A DNA stretch of 64,000 bases from an uncultured Lachnospiraceae bacterium (GTDB lineage Bacteria > Bacillota > Clostridia > Lachnospirales > Lachnospiraceae): assembly GCA_910579805.1 (NCBI GenBank), contig CAJTWM010000014.1, forward strand, positions 25,976 through 89,975, read 5' to 3'. A program made the translations under genes and the position numbers. Below are positions 43,681 through 53,170 of this stretch, in pieces; the first letter of the stretch is position 1; each line of letters starts with the position of its first letter. The notes beneath the pieces were generated by a model. The model worked only from the letters and a program-made list of their open reading frames with translations. It did no database searches and was not told the origin of the DNA.

Positions 43681-44318
43681 AAAACGTACCGAATACAGAG
43701 GATAAATATAGACAGGCGCTTAAGGGAAAAGAACTCCCTTTACTGCCTTTAGACAATAAATGGCATCAGCTTTTTACACAGACGGAAACCAACGCTAAGA
43801 TACGCCGTTTGGAAGAACAGTTGAACAGCCTGATCAAAAGACAGGGCAAGTTGAACACGGAGAAAAAAGAGATCCGTAAGCTGAAGAGAAAATTAATGGA
43901 TCAGATCGTCGTTACCGTAGACGAACTGGATCAGGGCGTCAATCAAAAGATCAACGATAAGAAGATCGATACGGATAAGCGGCTTGTTAAAGAATGCAAT
44001 ACAAAACTATCCTCATATGAAAAAGAACTGAAGGAACTTCCGAAACAGATTGAAGAAATAAACGTACAGCTCATGCTTGCCACCATGGATATCTGTTATA
44101 AGAAAATACAGGAAAATACGGCCCAGATCGAAGAGCTTACGGAATGGATCGACTCCATGCGCATAGAATTAAAGAAGAATGTAGTAAGAAAGCAGGACAG
44201 GGAAACGCAGAACAGACAGCTATATTCCTATATGCATGATATTTTTGGCGCTGATGTTTTGGAAGTTTTCGATATGAAGTATAATCCTTTGGAGAAGTCT
44301 GCTGCAAAGAAAGAATAA
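43677..44318 (+). CDS. Coiled-coil hypothetical protein between rex and nnr
   Basis: 213 residues, soluble, highly charged, helical throughout (residues 35-180 have strong heptad patterns, e.g. RRLEEQLNSLIKRQGKLNTEK). It overlaps rex by four bases and the next gene by one, so it is translated in a coupled operon. No known domain. I recall similar proteins beside rex in Lachnospiraceae. A scaffold or regulatory role is possible; none is known. Confidence 0.82.
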   Translation: MKNVPNTEDKYRQALKGKELPLLPLDNKWHQLFTQTETNAKIRRLEEQLNSLIKRQGKLNTEKKEIRKLKRKLMDQIVVTVDELDQGVNQKINDKKIDTDKRLVKECNTKLSSYEKELKELPKQIEEINVQLMLATMDICYKKIQENTAQIEELTEWIDSMRIELKKNVVRKQDRETQNRQLYSYMHDIFGADVLEVFDMKYNPLEKSAAKKE

Positions 44319-45982
44319 TGAGTATGGAAAATGAGATTACAAATTTAGTCAGCGCAGAAGAAATGCGTTGGTGTGAAAAAAATACAATAGAAAGATTCCA
44401 TATGCCCGCCGCCGTATTAATGGAGCGGGCTGCTCTTGGTACTTTTGAGACGGTTCGGGAATATTGGAGAAAAAGTACGGGAAGAGTACTGATCGTAGCG
44501 GGAACAGGAAATAACGGCGCGGACGGTATCGCTGTCGGGAGGCTTTTGGCACAGGCGGGTTTTGAAGTTACTTTTTTGGCGGCCGGAGAAAGAGAAAAGT
44601 TTTCAGGACTTTTAAAAAGCCAGATCTCTATCATTGAAGCATATGGTTTTGAAGTAATCACCGAATTTCCGGAAACGGAATATGATATTATAGTCGATGC
44701 CTTATTCGGGATCGGTCTGTCCAGAAACTTAGACGGCATTTGGCTGCTGCTTACGGAGAAGATCAATAAAAGCAGCGCGTTTAAGGTCAGCGTAGATATG
44801 CCCTCAGGAATACATACGGACACAGGCGCCGTGATGGGAGGAGCAGTAAGAGCGGATGTAACGGTTACTTTCGGATGCTGCAAGCTGGGACTTGTATTAT
44901 ATCCGGGCGCGGAGTACGCCGGAAAAGTGGTACTGAAAGAAATCGGTATTACAAGGGCAGGATTTTTAGGGAAACTGCCCAAAGTATTTACTCAAAACCA
45001 AACGGCGCAGCTTTTGCCGATACGTCCAAAAGACGGGAATAAAGGAACGTTTGGAAAGGCGCTTGTGATCGCTGGCAGTAAAGAGATCATAGGAGCCTGT
45101 CTTTTAAGCGCGGAAGCGGCGTTCCGTATCGGCTGCGGTATGGTAAAAATATTGACGCCGAAAGAGAACAGGACAGTACTGGCTCTTAAACTTCCCGAAG
45201 CCATGCTGCAAGTATATGATACGAAAAAGGAACTGAAAATGCAGTTAAAAGAAAGCTGTTTGTGGGCGGACTGCATTTTGATCGGGCCGGGATGCGGCGT
45301 AGGGCCGGAAACGGAAGAAAAACTGTCTTTTGTAATAGAAAAGTGTGAGAAACCGCTTGTGATCGATGCGGATGGATTAAATCAGATTGCTGAAAACGAA
45401 AGCTTATATCATTCTTTAAAAAAATCCGTGGAAAAAACAAAAAGACCTGTCATATTGACTCCGCATCTGGGGGAATTTTCAAGGCTGACAGGAACAGATG
45501 TGAAAAACATAAAGGAAAATCTTTTGAAGGAAACGGAAAAATATGCAGCCGGGTCCGGCTGTATCGTCGTCTGTAAGGATACCAGAACGGTCGTGGCGGC
45601 AAGCGGCCATTCCACTTATTTAAATCTTTCCGGTAACTGCGGAATGGCCAGCGCGGGATGCGGAGACGTACTGGCAGGGATGATTGTGGGGCTTTTGGCT
45701 CAAGTGATTAAAAAAGCCGGAAAGACCTGTCAAGAGAAGCAGGCGGCTTTTGAGGCAGCGGTAGCGGGCGTATATTTACACGGCCTTGCAGGGGACGAAG
45801 CCTGCAAGGCCGATATAAGAAACCGGTTGGAAAATACGACGTCTTTTCCGACCGTTTATGAAGCCGGCAGGGAGGAAAGAACCTGCAATATACAGAGATA
45901 TAAGAACGAATATACGCTTCTTGCAGAAGACTTGATCAAACAGTTTGATTCCTTATTCCGAACCGGGCCGTCGGATCTGTAA
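44318..45982 (+). CDS. nnr: Bifunctional NAD(P)H-hydrate epimerase / ADP-dependent dehydratase
   Basis: 554 residues. The N-terminal epimerase (YjeF_N, about 1-220) has AGTGNNGADGIAVGRLL and VDALFGIGLSR; the C-terminal ribokinase-like dehydratase (about 230-540) has ALVIAGSKEIIGACLLSAEAA, VIDADGLN, LTPHLGEFSRL and GMASAGCGDVLAGMI. Together they repair damaged NADHX and NADPHX. The start may be ATG 44318 or 44324; the ribosome site is weak and coupling to the upstream gene is likely. It is grouped with rex upstream and alr downstream. Confidence 0.95.
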   Translation: MSMENEITNLVSAEEMRWCEKNTIERFHMPAAVLMERAALGTFETVREYWRKSTGRVLIVAGTGNNGADGIAVGRLLAQAGFEVTFLAAGEREKFSGLLKSQISIIEAYGFEVITEFPETEYDIIVDALFGIGLSRNLDGIWLLLTEKINKSSAFKVSVDMPSGIHTDTGAVMGGAVRADVTVTFGCCKLGLVLYPGAEYAGKVVLKEIGITRAGFLGKLPKVFTQNQTAQLLPIRPKDGNKGTFGKALVIAGSKEIIGACLLSAEAAFRIGCGMVKILTPKENRTVLALKLPEAMLQVYDTKKELKMQLKESCLWADCILIGPGCGVGPETEEKLSFVIEKCEKPLVIDADGLNQIAENESLYHSLKKSVEKTKRPVILTPHLGEFSRLTGTDVKNIKENLLKETEKYAAGSGCIVVCKDTRTVVAASGHSTYLNLSGNCGMASAGCGDVLAGMIVGLLAQVIKKAGKTCQEKQAAFEAAVAGVYLHGLAGDEACKADIRNRLENTTSFPTVYEAGREERTCNIQRYKNEYTLLAEDLIKQFDSLFRTGPSDL

Positions 45983-46073
45983 CATTTGCGGCGGCGTTCA
46001 GACCAAAGGCGTCCGAATTGGGCTGACTGTCAAAAGAAGAGCGATTGCGGACAATAAATTATGGGAGGACATC

Positions 46074-47264
46074 ATGGAAGATCGTATCAAAGAATATGCA
46101 AGAGGCTATGCGGTCGTGGATTTGGATAAGATCCGCCGTAATATGGAGCGCATGAAGGACAATCTGGACAGTGGCACGCTTATGATAGGCGTGATCAAAA
46201 CGGACGGATACGGTCATGGAGCCGTACCGATCGCGGAGGAATTAGAAGGGCTTTCTTATCTGTATGGCTTTGCAGTAGCAACTTTTGAAGAGGCGCATAT
46301 TTTAAGAATGGCAGGGATAAAAAAACCGATTCTTATTTTGGGTTATGCTTTTCCTTACAGCTATCCGCAAATGATCGAGGAAGAAATACGGCAGGCAGTT
46401 TTCCGGGAGGATACGATACAGGAACTTTCGGGTATTGCAAAAAGACTTAAAAAAAATGCCAAGGTTCATATAAAGATAGATACGGGTATGTCACGGATCG
46501 GGGTTTTGCCGGATAAAAACGGATTTTCGTTTGTAGAAAAGGCGGCGTCCACTCCGGGGATCGAAATAGAAGGGATCTTTACACATTTTGCCACGGCGGA
46601 TCATAAGGATAAACATTTTGCAGAGGAGCAGCTGGAGCGTTTTCAGTGGTTTTGTAAAGAAACGGAAGAGCGCTTGGGCATAAAAATACCGATGAAGCAT
46701 TGTTCCAACAGCGCGGGCATTGTGGAAATGAGAAATGCCAATATGGACGCGGTGCGTGCAGGTATCACGCTCTATGGGTTATGGCCCTCTGAAGAGATAT
46801 CAAAAGACATTGTCCCTTTAGAACCGGCATTAGAGTTAAAAAGCACTGTCATATATATGAAAACCATACCTGCCCAGACGGCGGTAAGTTATGGCAGGAC
46901 TTATATTTCGCAGTGCGAACGAAAGATCGCTACGATTCCGTTGGGTTACGGCGACGGTTATCCGAGAAGCCTGTCCAATAAAGGATATGTTTTGATAAGA
47001 GGGAAAAAAGCACCTATTACAGGAAGGATCTGTATGGATCAGTTCATGGTAGACGTGTCGGATATCGAAGGAGCAGAGGAAAATGATGAAGTCACTTTAC
47101 TCGGAACCGACGGGGAGGAAACGATAACGATGGAAGAGCTGGGGGAACTTTCAGGAAGGTTCAATTATGAGCTTGCCTGCGATCTGGGGAAAAGAATACC
47201 GAGAGTATACCTGAAAAACGGTAAAATACTGAAAACAAAAAATCATTTTCATGATTATGAATAA
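46074..47264 (+). CDS. alr: Alanine racemase
   Basis: 396 residues from ATG 46074, five bases after GGGAGG; the open frame upstream overlaps nnr and lacks a site. A PLP barrel carries the catalytic Lys42 (VIKTDGYGHG) and a C-terminal beta domain carries the second catalytic base Tyr273 (AVSYGRTY). It makes D-alanine for peptidoglycan. The mazF toxin gene follows, the usual alr-mazF neighbourhood of Bacillota. Confidence 0.97.
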   Translation: MEDRIKEYARGYAVVDLDKIRRNMERMKDNLDSGTLMIGVIKTDGYGHGAVPIAEELEGLSYLYGFAVATFEEAHILRMAGIKKPILILGYAFPYSYPQMIEEEIRQAVFREDTIQELSGIAKRLKKNAKVHIKIDTGMSRIGVLPDKNGFSFVEKAASTPGIEIEGIFTHFATADHKDKHFAEEQLERFQWFCKETEERLGIKIPMKHCSNSAGIVEMRNANMDAVRAGITLYGLWPSEEISKDIVPLEPALELKSTVIYMKTIPAQTAVSYGRTYISQCERKIATIPLGYGDGYPRSLSNKGYVLIRGKKAPITGRICMDQFMVDVSDIEGAEENDEVTLLGTDGEETITMEELGELSGRFNYELACDLGKRIPRVYLKNGKILKTKNHFHDYE

Positions 47265-47384
47265 CTTTCCGTCAAGCTGTCAATATTATTGACAGGAAAG
47301 AGGCAGGTAAAGCGGCGGCGGATATTTTGCTTTAAGCTGAAGCGGCTGCAGATGTAAAGAATCCTGTCCGGAAAGGTGGAAATA

Positions 47385-47726
47385 ATGAGACGTGGAGATA
47401 TTTATTATGCGGATTTAAGACCGGTGATCGGTTCGGAGCAGGGGGGCGTAAGGCCTGTGCTGATCATCCAGAACGACGTAGGAAATAAGCACAGTCCCAC
47501 GGTCATCTGCGCGGCGATCACTTCCAAGATGAATAAGGCAAAGCTGCCCACGCATATAGAATTATCCAGTAAAGAATATGAGATTGTGAAAGATTCTGTC
47601 ATTTTATTAGAGCAGCTTCGTACTATTGATAAAAAACGATTGAAAGATAAAGTGTGTCATCTGGAGGGCAGCATTATGAAGGAAGTAAACAGCGCGCTGG
47701 CAGTCAGTCTGGAGCTTACTACATAA
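47385..47726 (+). CDS. mazF: MazF/PemK-type endoribonuclease toxin
   Basis: 113 residues from ATG 47385. It starts MRRGDIYYADLRPVIGSEQGG, the classic MazF/EndoA beginning, and keeps GSEQGG.RP, AAITSK and the final block LRTIDKKRLKDKV. MazF cleaves mRNA at short sequences. No antitoxin frame lies in the 120 bases before it, where mazE normally stands. That gap has a perfect hairpin, CTGTCAAT/ATTGACAG (47277-47295). The toxin is thus either controlled by a distant antitoxin or has a housekeeping role. A terminator-like hairpin follows. Confidence 0.94.
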   Translation: MRRGDIYYADLRPVIGSEQGGVRPVLIIQNDVGNKHSPTVICAAITSKMNKAKLPTHIELSSKEYEIVKDSVILLEQLRTIDKKRLKDKVCHLEGSIMKEVNSALAVSLELTT

Positions 47727-47753
47727 TGTTACGGAAAATCAGACAAAAGATCG

Positions 47754-47795
47754 AACTCCCCTTTTGCAATTATTGCTGCGAAACGGGGAGTTTCT
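47754..47795 (+). terminator. Terminator-like hairpin after mazF
   Basis: AACTCCCC (47754-47761) pairs with GGGGAGTT (47785-47792); the loop can pair further (TTTTGC/GCGAAA). The T-tract is short (TTTCTT). Confidence 0.55.
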
Positions 47796-47823
47796 TGACG
47801 TATGCCTCAAGGAATGGTATATT
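47795..47823 (+). promoter_or_regulatory. Promoter of the CNNM/CBS gene
   Basis: TTGACG (47795-47800), 17 bp, TATATT (47818-47823). Confidence 0.65.
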
Positions 47824-47939
47824 TTTAAGTGATCACGTTTCATAAGATCCTATTTCATAAGATAACGGTCAGAAAACAGATCTGAGTGATAAAGGATGAT
47901 CAGGCGAAATTACAAGAAGAACTTAAAGGAGATGAGAGA

Positions 47940-49229
47940 ATGGGCGACGACGGTCCTACTGCCAGTATACTTGTATTTATTGTTTTATTATTGATCGACG
48001 TGTTTTTTTATGGGTTTGGTGCAGCGCTTACCACGCTGGAAGGAAAAGAATTAAAGGGAGAGGATAAAAGAAGCGCTAAGTTAAAACAGATCATGGAGAA
48101 TCCATCCAGATATGTCAATACAGTGCAGCTTGTAGTCACGATGATCCATATCGGGGTCGGCGCTTTTTACCTGCAGCTTTTAGGAAATTACATAAACAGT
48201 TTTTTGGGCGCGGCCGTGATCCTGCTTTATGTGCTTTTAACATTTGGAGTTTTGATGCCGAAGAAGCTGGCTGCCAGATATCCTGAGAAATGGGCTTATA
48301 CCTGCGTAAATGCAGCTTATTATATTACTTTGATCTTTTCGCCGCTTACAGGGCTTATTACGGTAACGGTCAATCTGCTTTTAAGATTGTTCGGGATCAA
48401 AGAAGATGAGGATAATGCAGACGTGACGGAGGAAGAGATCATTTCTATGGTTAATGAAGGCCACGAGCAGGGAGTGATCTTAGCCAGTGAAGCGGAAATG
48501 ATCACCAATATCTTTGAGTTCGGAGACAAAGAAGCAAAAGATATTATGACGCACCGGAGTAATATTACGGCGGTCGACGCTAACACTCCGTTAAAAGAAG
48601 CGCTTCATTTTATGCTGTCGCAGAGCAACAGCCGCTATCCGGTATATGAAGAGAATATCGATCATATCGTCGGAGTGCTGCATTTAAAAGACGCCATGCG
48701 TATCCACAACAAGGATCCCCGTATCAATCTTCCGGTGAGAAGCGTAAAGGGGCTTTTGCGTGAGGTGAAGGTGATTCCCGAGACCCGTAATATAGATTCT
48801 ATTTTTAAAATGATGCAGTCCACAAAAACACAGATGGTCATTGTGATTGATGAATACGGTCAGACGGCGGGACTTGTTGCAATGGAAGATATCCTTGAAG
48901 AGATCGTCGGCAATATCTGGGACGAGTATGACGAGGATGAAAAACATATAGAAGTAAAAGGTGAGGACGAATATGTAATAGAAGGGATAACCCCTTTAAA
49001 GGAACTGGAGGAACGCTTTGCTATTTCTTTCGAAGAGGAGGAATTTGAAACTTTAAACGGATTTTTAATATCCAAAATGGACAAGATTCCTGAAAAGGAC
49101 GAGCAGTTTTCGGTAGAAGTCGCCGGATATGAATTTAAGCTGCTTTCCGTAGAAAATAAAATGATACAAAGCGTACTTGTCACAAAATTGGTGGAAGAAG
49201 AGACGGAAGAAAAGGCGGACGAAGCATGA
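47940..49229 (+). CDS. CNNM/CorC-type membrane protein with CBS domains
   Basis: 429 residues from ATG 47940, eight bases after AAGGAG; a GTG at 47886 in frame lacks a site. The N-terminal membrane domain (CNNM/DUF21, about 1-160, with roughly four helices) is followed by two CBS domains (about 190-310: MTHRSNITAVDANTPL, IDSIFKMMQSTKTQMVIVIDEYGQTAGLVAMEDILEEIVG) and a C-terminal CorC_HlyC domain (about 325-415). The family takes part in magnesium or other divalent cation export. The older name haemolysin is misleading. Confidence 0.93.
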   Translation: MGDDGPTASILVFIVLLLIDVFFYGFGAALTTLEGKELKGEDKRSAKLKQIMENPSRYVNTVQLVVTMIHIGVGAFYLQLLGNYINSFLGAAVILLYVLLTFGVLMPKKLAARYPEKWAYTCVNAAYYITLIFSPLTGLITVTVNLLLRLFGIKEDEDNADVTEEEIISMVNEGHEQGVILASEAEMITNIFEFGDKEAKDIMTHRSNITAVDANTPLKEALHFMLSQSNSRYPVYEENIDHIVGVLHLKDAMRIHNKDPRINLPVRSVKGLLREVKVIPETRNIDSIFKMMQSTKTQMVIVIDEYGQTAGLVAMEDILEEIVGNIWDEYDEDEKHIEVKGEDEYVIEGITPLKELEERFAISFEEEEFETLNGFLISKMDKIPEKDEQFSVEVAGYEFKLLSVENKMIQSVLVTKLVEEETEEKADEA

Positions 49230-49335
49230 GAAGAATTTCCAAGGCGTCAAAAAACACCGCCAAGCGGTATGCGGGCTGAAACGCACAAGGGGTATCAGAA
49301 TAAAAGAAATAGAAAAATAAAGGAGAGATAAGAAG

Positions 49336-50064
49336 ATGTCAGGACATTCAAAATTTGCAAATATCAAGCATAAGAAAGAAAAGAACGATGCGGCGAAAGG
49401 CAAGATCTTTACGATCATCGGAAGAGAGATCGCAGTGGCGGTAAAGGAAGGCGGGCCGGATCCGGCAAACAATTTTAAGCTGGCACAGGTGATCGCAAAG
49501 GCCAAAGCCAACAATATGCCGAATGATACCATCGACCGCGGCATCAAGAAAGCGGCAGGAGATGTAGGTAACGTAAATTATGAATATGTGACTTATGAAG
49601 GTTATGGGCCTAACGGGATCGCCATTATCGTGGATGCGCTTACGGATAATAAGAACAGGACTGCGGCAAATGTCAGGAGCGCTTTTACAAAAGGACAGGG
49701 GAGCATTGGGACGCAGGGGTGCGTATCGTTCATGTTTGATAAGAAAGGACAGATCATCATTGATAAAGAAGAGTGCGATATGGAAGCGGACGATCTGATG
49801 ATGACAGCCTTAGATGCAGGCGCGGAGGACTTTTCGGAGGAAGAGGACAGCTATGAGATTTTGACCGATCCGGACAACTTTGAAGAAGTGAGAAAAGCGT
49901 TGGAAGAGGCAAAGATCAGCATGATATCCGCAGAGGTGACTATGATCCCTCAGAATTATGTGGAGCTTTCCGATGAGACGGCGATTAAGAATCTACAGAA
50001 AACGTTGGATCTGTTAGACGATGACGACGACGTGCAGGCAGTATATCATAATTGGGATGAATAA
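49336..50064 (+). CDS. yebC: YebC/TACO1-family regulator
   Basis: 242 residues, the family's normal length, with start MSGHSKFANIKHKKEKNDAAKGKIF typical of YebC and later blocks ANNMPNDTIDRGIKKA, YEGYGPNGIAIIVDALTDN and GCVSFMFDKKGQI. Members have been linked to transcription control and, more recently, to relief of ribosome stalling. AAGGAGAG precedes the start. The 106-base gap upstream has one small hairpin (ACCGCCAAGCGGT) and no other feature I can see. Confidence 0.96.
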   Translation: MSGHSKFANIKHKKEKNDAAKGKIFTIIGREIAVAVKEGGPDPANNFKLAQVIAKAKANNMPNDTIDRGIKKAAGDVGNVNYEYVTYEGYGPNGIAIIVDALTDNKNRTAANVRSAFTKGQGSIGTQGCVSFMFDKKGQIIIDKEECDMEADDLMMTALDAGAEDFSEEEDSYEILTDPDNFEEVRKALEEAKISMISAEVTMIPQNYVELSDETAIKNLQKTLDLLDDDDDVQAVYHNWDE

Positions 50065-50104
50065 GACCGAAACATCTTTAGAGGGAAAGAGGAGAAGAAG
50101 GGCA

Positions 50105-51379
50105 ATGAAAAAAGAGACAATTTGTATCCAGTCCGGCTGGCAGCCTAAAAACGGAGAACCAAGGATCTTACCGATCTATCAGAGCACTACTTTCAAATAT
50201 GAAACATCCGAACAGATGGGGAGATTATTTGATTTGGAAGAATCCGGATATTTTTATACGAGGATGCAGAATCCGACGAATGATTTTGTGGCGGCAAAAA
50301 TTTGCGAACTGGAGGGCGGCGCGGCGGCAATGCTTACGTCTTCCGGACAGGCGGCTAATTACTACGCTGTTTTTAATATCTGTGAGTGCGGAGATCATGT
50401 AGTCATGTCCTCTACCATTTACGGCGGTACGTTTAACCTTCTGACCGTGACGATGAAAAAGATGGGGATTGAGTGTACGGTGGTCGACCCTGATCTGTCC
50501 GAGGAAGAACTTGAAAAAGCTTTCCGGCCCAATACGAAATGCGTGCTGGCGGAAACAATAGCCAATCCTGCGCTGGTAGTTTTGGATGTCGAAAAATTTG
50601 CCCGTATTGCTCACGCGCATCAGGTGCCGCTCATTGTAGATAATACTTTTGCGACGCCGATTAATTGTAATCCCTTTGAATGGGGAGCGGATATCGTGAC
50701 GCATTCTACAACCAAATACATGGATGGCCATGCCATGACGGTAGGCGGTGCGATCGTAGACTCGGGGAATTTTGATTGGATGGCCTGTCCTGACAAATAT
50801 CCGGGACTATGTACGCCGGACGAATCTTACCATGGGGTTACCTATGCGGAAAAATTCGGCAAGGCGGCCTATATCACAAAGGCAACGGCGCAGCTTATGC
50901 GGGATCTGGGATCCATTCAGGCGCCTCAGAATGCCTTTTTGCTGAATATAGGACTGGAGACTCTGCCTCTCCGTATAGAAAGGCACTGTTTTAACGCCCA
51001 AAAAACAGCGGAATTTTTGGAAAATCATGAAAAAGTGGCATGGGTAAATTATCCGGGGCTTAAGAGCAACCGGTATTATGAGCTTGCAAAGAAATATATG
51101 CCGAACGGTACATGCGGGGTTATTTCTTTTGGATTAAAGGGCGGACGTCAGGCTGCGGAAAAGATGATGGATAAGCTGCATCTGGCAGCGATCGTAACGC
51201 ATGTCGCCGATGCAAGGACCTGTGTCCTCCATCCTGCCAGCCATACCCACAGGCAGATGAATGACGAGCAGTTAAAGGAGGCCGGCGTAGCGCCCGACCT
51301 GATCCGTCTTTCCGTAGGGATAGAAAATGTGGAGGATATTATCACGGATCTGAGACAGGCACTGGACGCTTTAGAATGA
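50105..51379 (+). CDS. metY: O-acetylhomoserine sulfhydrylase
   Basis: 424 residues from ATG 50105, the usual length for this PLP enzyme (cystathionine gamma-synthase relatives are about 380). Lys204 in THSTTKYMDGHAM binds PLP; other blocks are YTRMQNPTNDFVAAKICELEGG, IVDNTFATPINCNP and THVADARTCVLHPASHTHRQM. It makes homocysteine from O-acetylhomoserine and sulfide. A related role with methanethiol cannot be excluded. The gene follows yebC by 40 bases. No S-box or other sulfur riboswitch is visible upstream. Confidence 0.93.
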   Translation: MKKETICIQSGWQPKNGEPRILPIYQSTTFKYETSEQMGRLFDLEESGYFYTRMQNPTNDFVAAKICELEGGAAAMLTSSGQAANYYAVFNICECGDHVVMSSTIYGGTFNLLTVTMKKMGIECTVVDPDLSEEELEKAFRPNTKCVLAETIANPALVVLDVEKFARIAHAHQVPLIVDNTFATPINCNPFEWGADIVTHSTTKYMDGHAMTVGGAIVDSGNFDWMACPDKYPGLCTPDESYHGVTYAEKFGKAAYITKATAQLMRDLGSIQAPQNAFLLNIGLETLPLRIERHCFNAQKTAEFLENHEKVAWVNYPGLKSNRYYELAKKYMPNGTCGVISFGLKGGRQAAEKMMDKLHLAAIVTHVADARTCVLHPASHTHRQMNDEQLKEAGVAPDLIRLSVGIENVEDIITDLRQALDALE

Positions 51380-51472
51380 TTTTCAAATGTGACAGGGAAG
51401 AGACGGGATGCTGTCGGAAGGATATAAAGAAGAACGGGACAGAAGAAAAACCGAAAAGGAAGAATCTGGAAG

Positions 51473-52996
51473 ATGAGTTTTAAGAAAAATTGGTTTGATT
51501 ACATAATAGGAACGGTTATTTCTATCGTACTGTGCATTATTTTAGCGACTTTTCTGAATGCGCAGTGCGTCCTGTATCAGATTGGAAAATATGAGACAGT
51601 TTTTATCGTATGCGTAGTTTTTGCCGGCATCTATACTATTTACAAGATTTTGCACTGTTGTTTTGAAAAGTGGGGCTCCCGTCTTTTTCAGATCAGCGGG
51701 CGTTCTAAAATGCTGTGGGAGATCTTTTGTGTTCTGTCTTTATTTTCGGGAGCCGTTTTAATAAGATGTTACCGGTATCTTCACTGTTTTACAGAATTAT
51801 ATGGTACAAAGGAATTTTATGAAGCGGCCATAATAAGGGAAGGGATGGAGATCCCTAAGATGGTTCATGGCGCGTCTTATCTTTATACCGGCGTATTGTC
51901 CGTTATATTTTCCTTTTTAGGAAATAAGCAGTCTGCAGGAATCGTGTTGCAGGCCGTGCTGCAGCTTGCGGGGATCTTATTTTTGTATCTGGCCGTCAGA
52001 ACGCTTTTAGGAAGGGCGGAGGCAGTGATTTCCATGGCTGTTATGTCCTTTTTTCCGGTTTCTTTGCAGAACGGTTTTACACTGACGCCGCAAAATTTAT
52101 ACTTCTTTTTGTTTGCAGGGATTTTCTTTTTTCTTTCCTGTTGCCGGAAAGCCTTGCAAGCTCCGCAGGCAGGCGGGTGCGTTAAGTTCTTGCTGCCGCT
52201 TTTGACAGGAATTTTTACCGGATATATGATCTATCTTGATATCGCCGGAACATTGCTGTTTATTGCCGCTTTTTATATATTGTTGGACAGAGGAGAAAAG
52301 AAGGGAAATTTACCGGTGGCTGTGATCCTTACGGCGGCATGTCTTTTCAGCCTTTTTTTCCTTTTTCTATTTCAAAGTTTTTATCATGGAGAACCATTGA
52401 TCCAAACAGTTCTTGCATGGCTGAAACTATATTTTCCGCCGGTTTTCTCTTACAGAATTGCGGCGCCGGATGTTACCATCGCAGGCTCGGTGGCCGTGTG
52501 TATCGGCTCGGCGTGGTATGCGATCGGATTTTGGTCTGAAAAAGGAGCGCGGGGAAGTTTGTATGCGCTTTCGGTCCTGCTTCTTTTGCTATTTGTCTTT
52601 TTTACCGAACCTGTTATGGATTGCAGTCTTTTGACGTTATTTTACTGGTCGGTTTTAGCGGCGGCCGGCATAACGGGTATGTCAGGATGGGAAAGGCGGG
52701 AGCAGAGTCTTCCGGCCCATAACAGCGGAAACGGACAACGAAAAAAGAAGAAGAAAAACAGAAAGAAAACAGAGGAAAAGGCGGAAAAAGAAACCGGACG
52801 GGAGTATGGAATGGAAATAGAAATAAAAGACATGGACGACGGGGAAAATAAAAACAAGATCCGTTTCATCGAAAATCCCCTGCCCCTTCCCAAAAAGCAT
52901 GTGAAGAAAACAATGGGTTATCGTTTTGAACCGGAAGAAGAGGGCATGAAGTATGATATAGAAACGAAGGAAAACGATGATTTTGATTTGAAGTAA
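51473..52996 (+). CDS. Polytopic membrane protein, possibly GT-C glycosyltransferase-like
   Basis: 507 residues with about ten hydrophobic helices over residues 10-405, then a highly charged tail of about 100 residues with a Lys-rich run. An early outside loop (RCYRYLHCFTELYGTKEFYEAAI) and a later helix pattern resemble lipid-linked sugar transferases of the GT-C fold, but the usual DxD-type acidic pair is not clear. The tail is probably cytoplasmic. No neighbouring sugar genes help. A terminator follows it. Confidence 0.65.
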   Translation: MSFKKNWFDYIIGTVISIVLCIILATFLNAQCVLYQIGKYETVFIVCVVFAGIYTIYKILHCCFEKWGSRLFQISGRSKMLWEIFCVLSLFSGAVLIRCYRYLHCFTELYGTKEFYEAAIIREGMEIPKMVHGASYLYTGVLSVIFSFLGNKQSAGIVLQAVLQLAGILFLYLAVRTLLGRAEAVISMAVMSFFPVSLQNGFTLTPQNLYFFLFAGIFFFLSCCRKALQAPQAGGCVKFLLPLLTGIFTGYMIYLDIAGTLLFIAAFYILLDRGEKKGNLPVAVILTAACLFSLFFLFLFQSFYHGEPLIQTVLAWLKLYFPPVFSYRIAAPDVTIAGSVAVCIGSAWYAIGFWSEKGARGSLYALSVLLLLLFVFFTEPVMDCSLLTLFYWSVLAAAGITGMSGWERREQSLPAHNSGNGQRKKKKKNRKKTEEKAEKETGREYGMEIEIKDMDDGENKNKIRFIENPLPLPKKHVKKTMGYRFEPEEEGMKYDIETKENDDFDLK

Positions 52997-53021
52997 TACT
53001 TTTAAAAATTATGCGCAACCT

Positions 53022-53048
53022 AAAAGGGAACCGAACGGTTCCTTTTTT
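53022..53048 (+). terminator. Terminator after the membrane protein
   Basis: GGAACC (53027-53032) pairs with GGTTCC (53037-53042), extended by A-T pairs, followed by six T residues. Confidence 0.88.
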
Positions 53049-53049
53049 C

Positions 53050-53120
53050 TATGCGCAGACCCATGCATAGGAAAGGCGCCGCTAAAGCAGCGCACGGGCC
53101 GCGCAGCGGGCAGGAGAAAG
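53050..53120 (+). repeat. Post-terminator GC-rich repeat, copy 3
   Basis: The most GC-rich copy, with TATGCGCAGACCCATGCA at the start and GGGCCGCGCAGCGGGCAGG near the end. TGCGC and GCGCA, plus CCC and GGG, can close a stem around GCGCCGCTAAAGCAGCGC, itself a weak hairpin. Confidence 0.45.
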
Positions 53121-53124
53121 GCAG

Positions 53125-53170
53125 TTCCCTTGCCTGATTGTGCAAGAGGGAAAGAAAATCGTTCTTTCCC
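53125..53170 (+). promoter_or_regulatory. Two mutually exclusive hairpins before tepA
   Basis: TTCCCTTGC (53125-53133) can pair with GCAAGAGGGAA (53142-53152) with two bases bulged; GGGAAAGAA (53148-53156) can instead pair perfectly with TTCTTTCCC (53162-53170). Bases 53148-53152 are needed by both. The second stem ends 11 bases before the GGAGG at 53182. Confidence 0.5.

Noticed and set aside
45983..46073. A fourth copy of the shared leader element before alr
   Set aside because: It contains GCGTCCGAATTGGGC and a GTCCG/CGGAC pairing, but the order and the stem next to the ribosome site do not match copies A-C.
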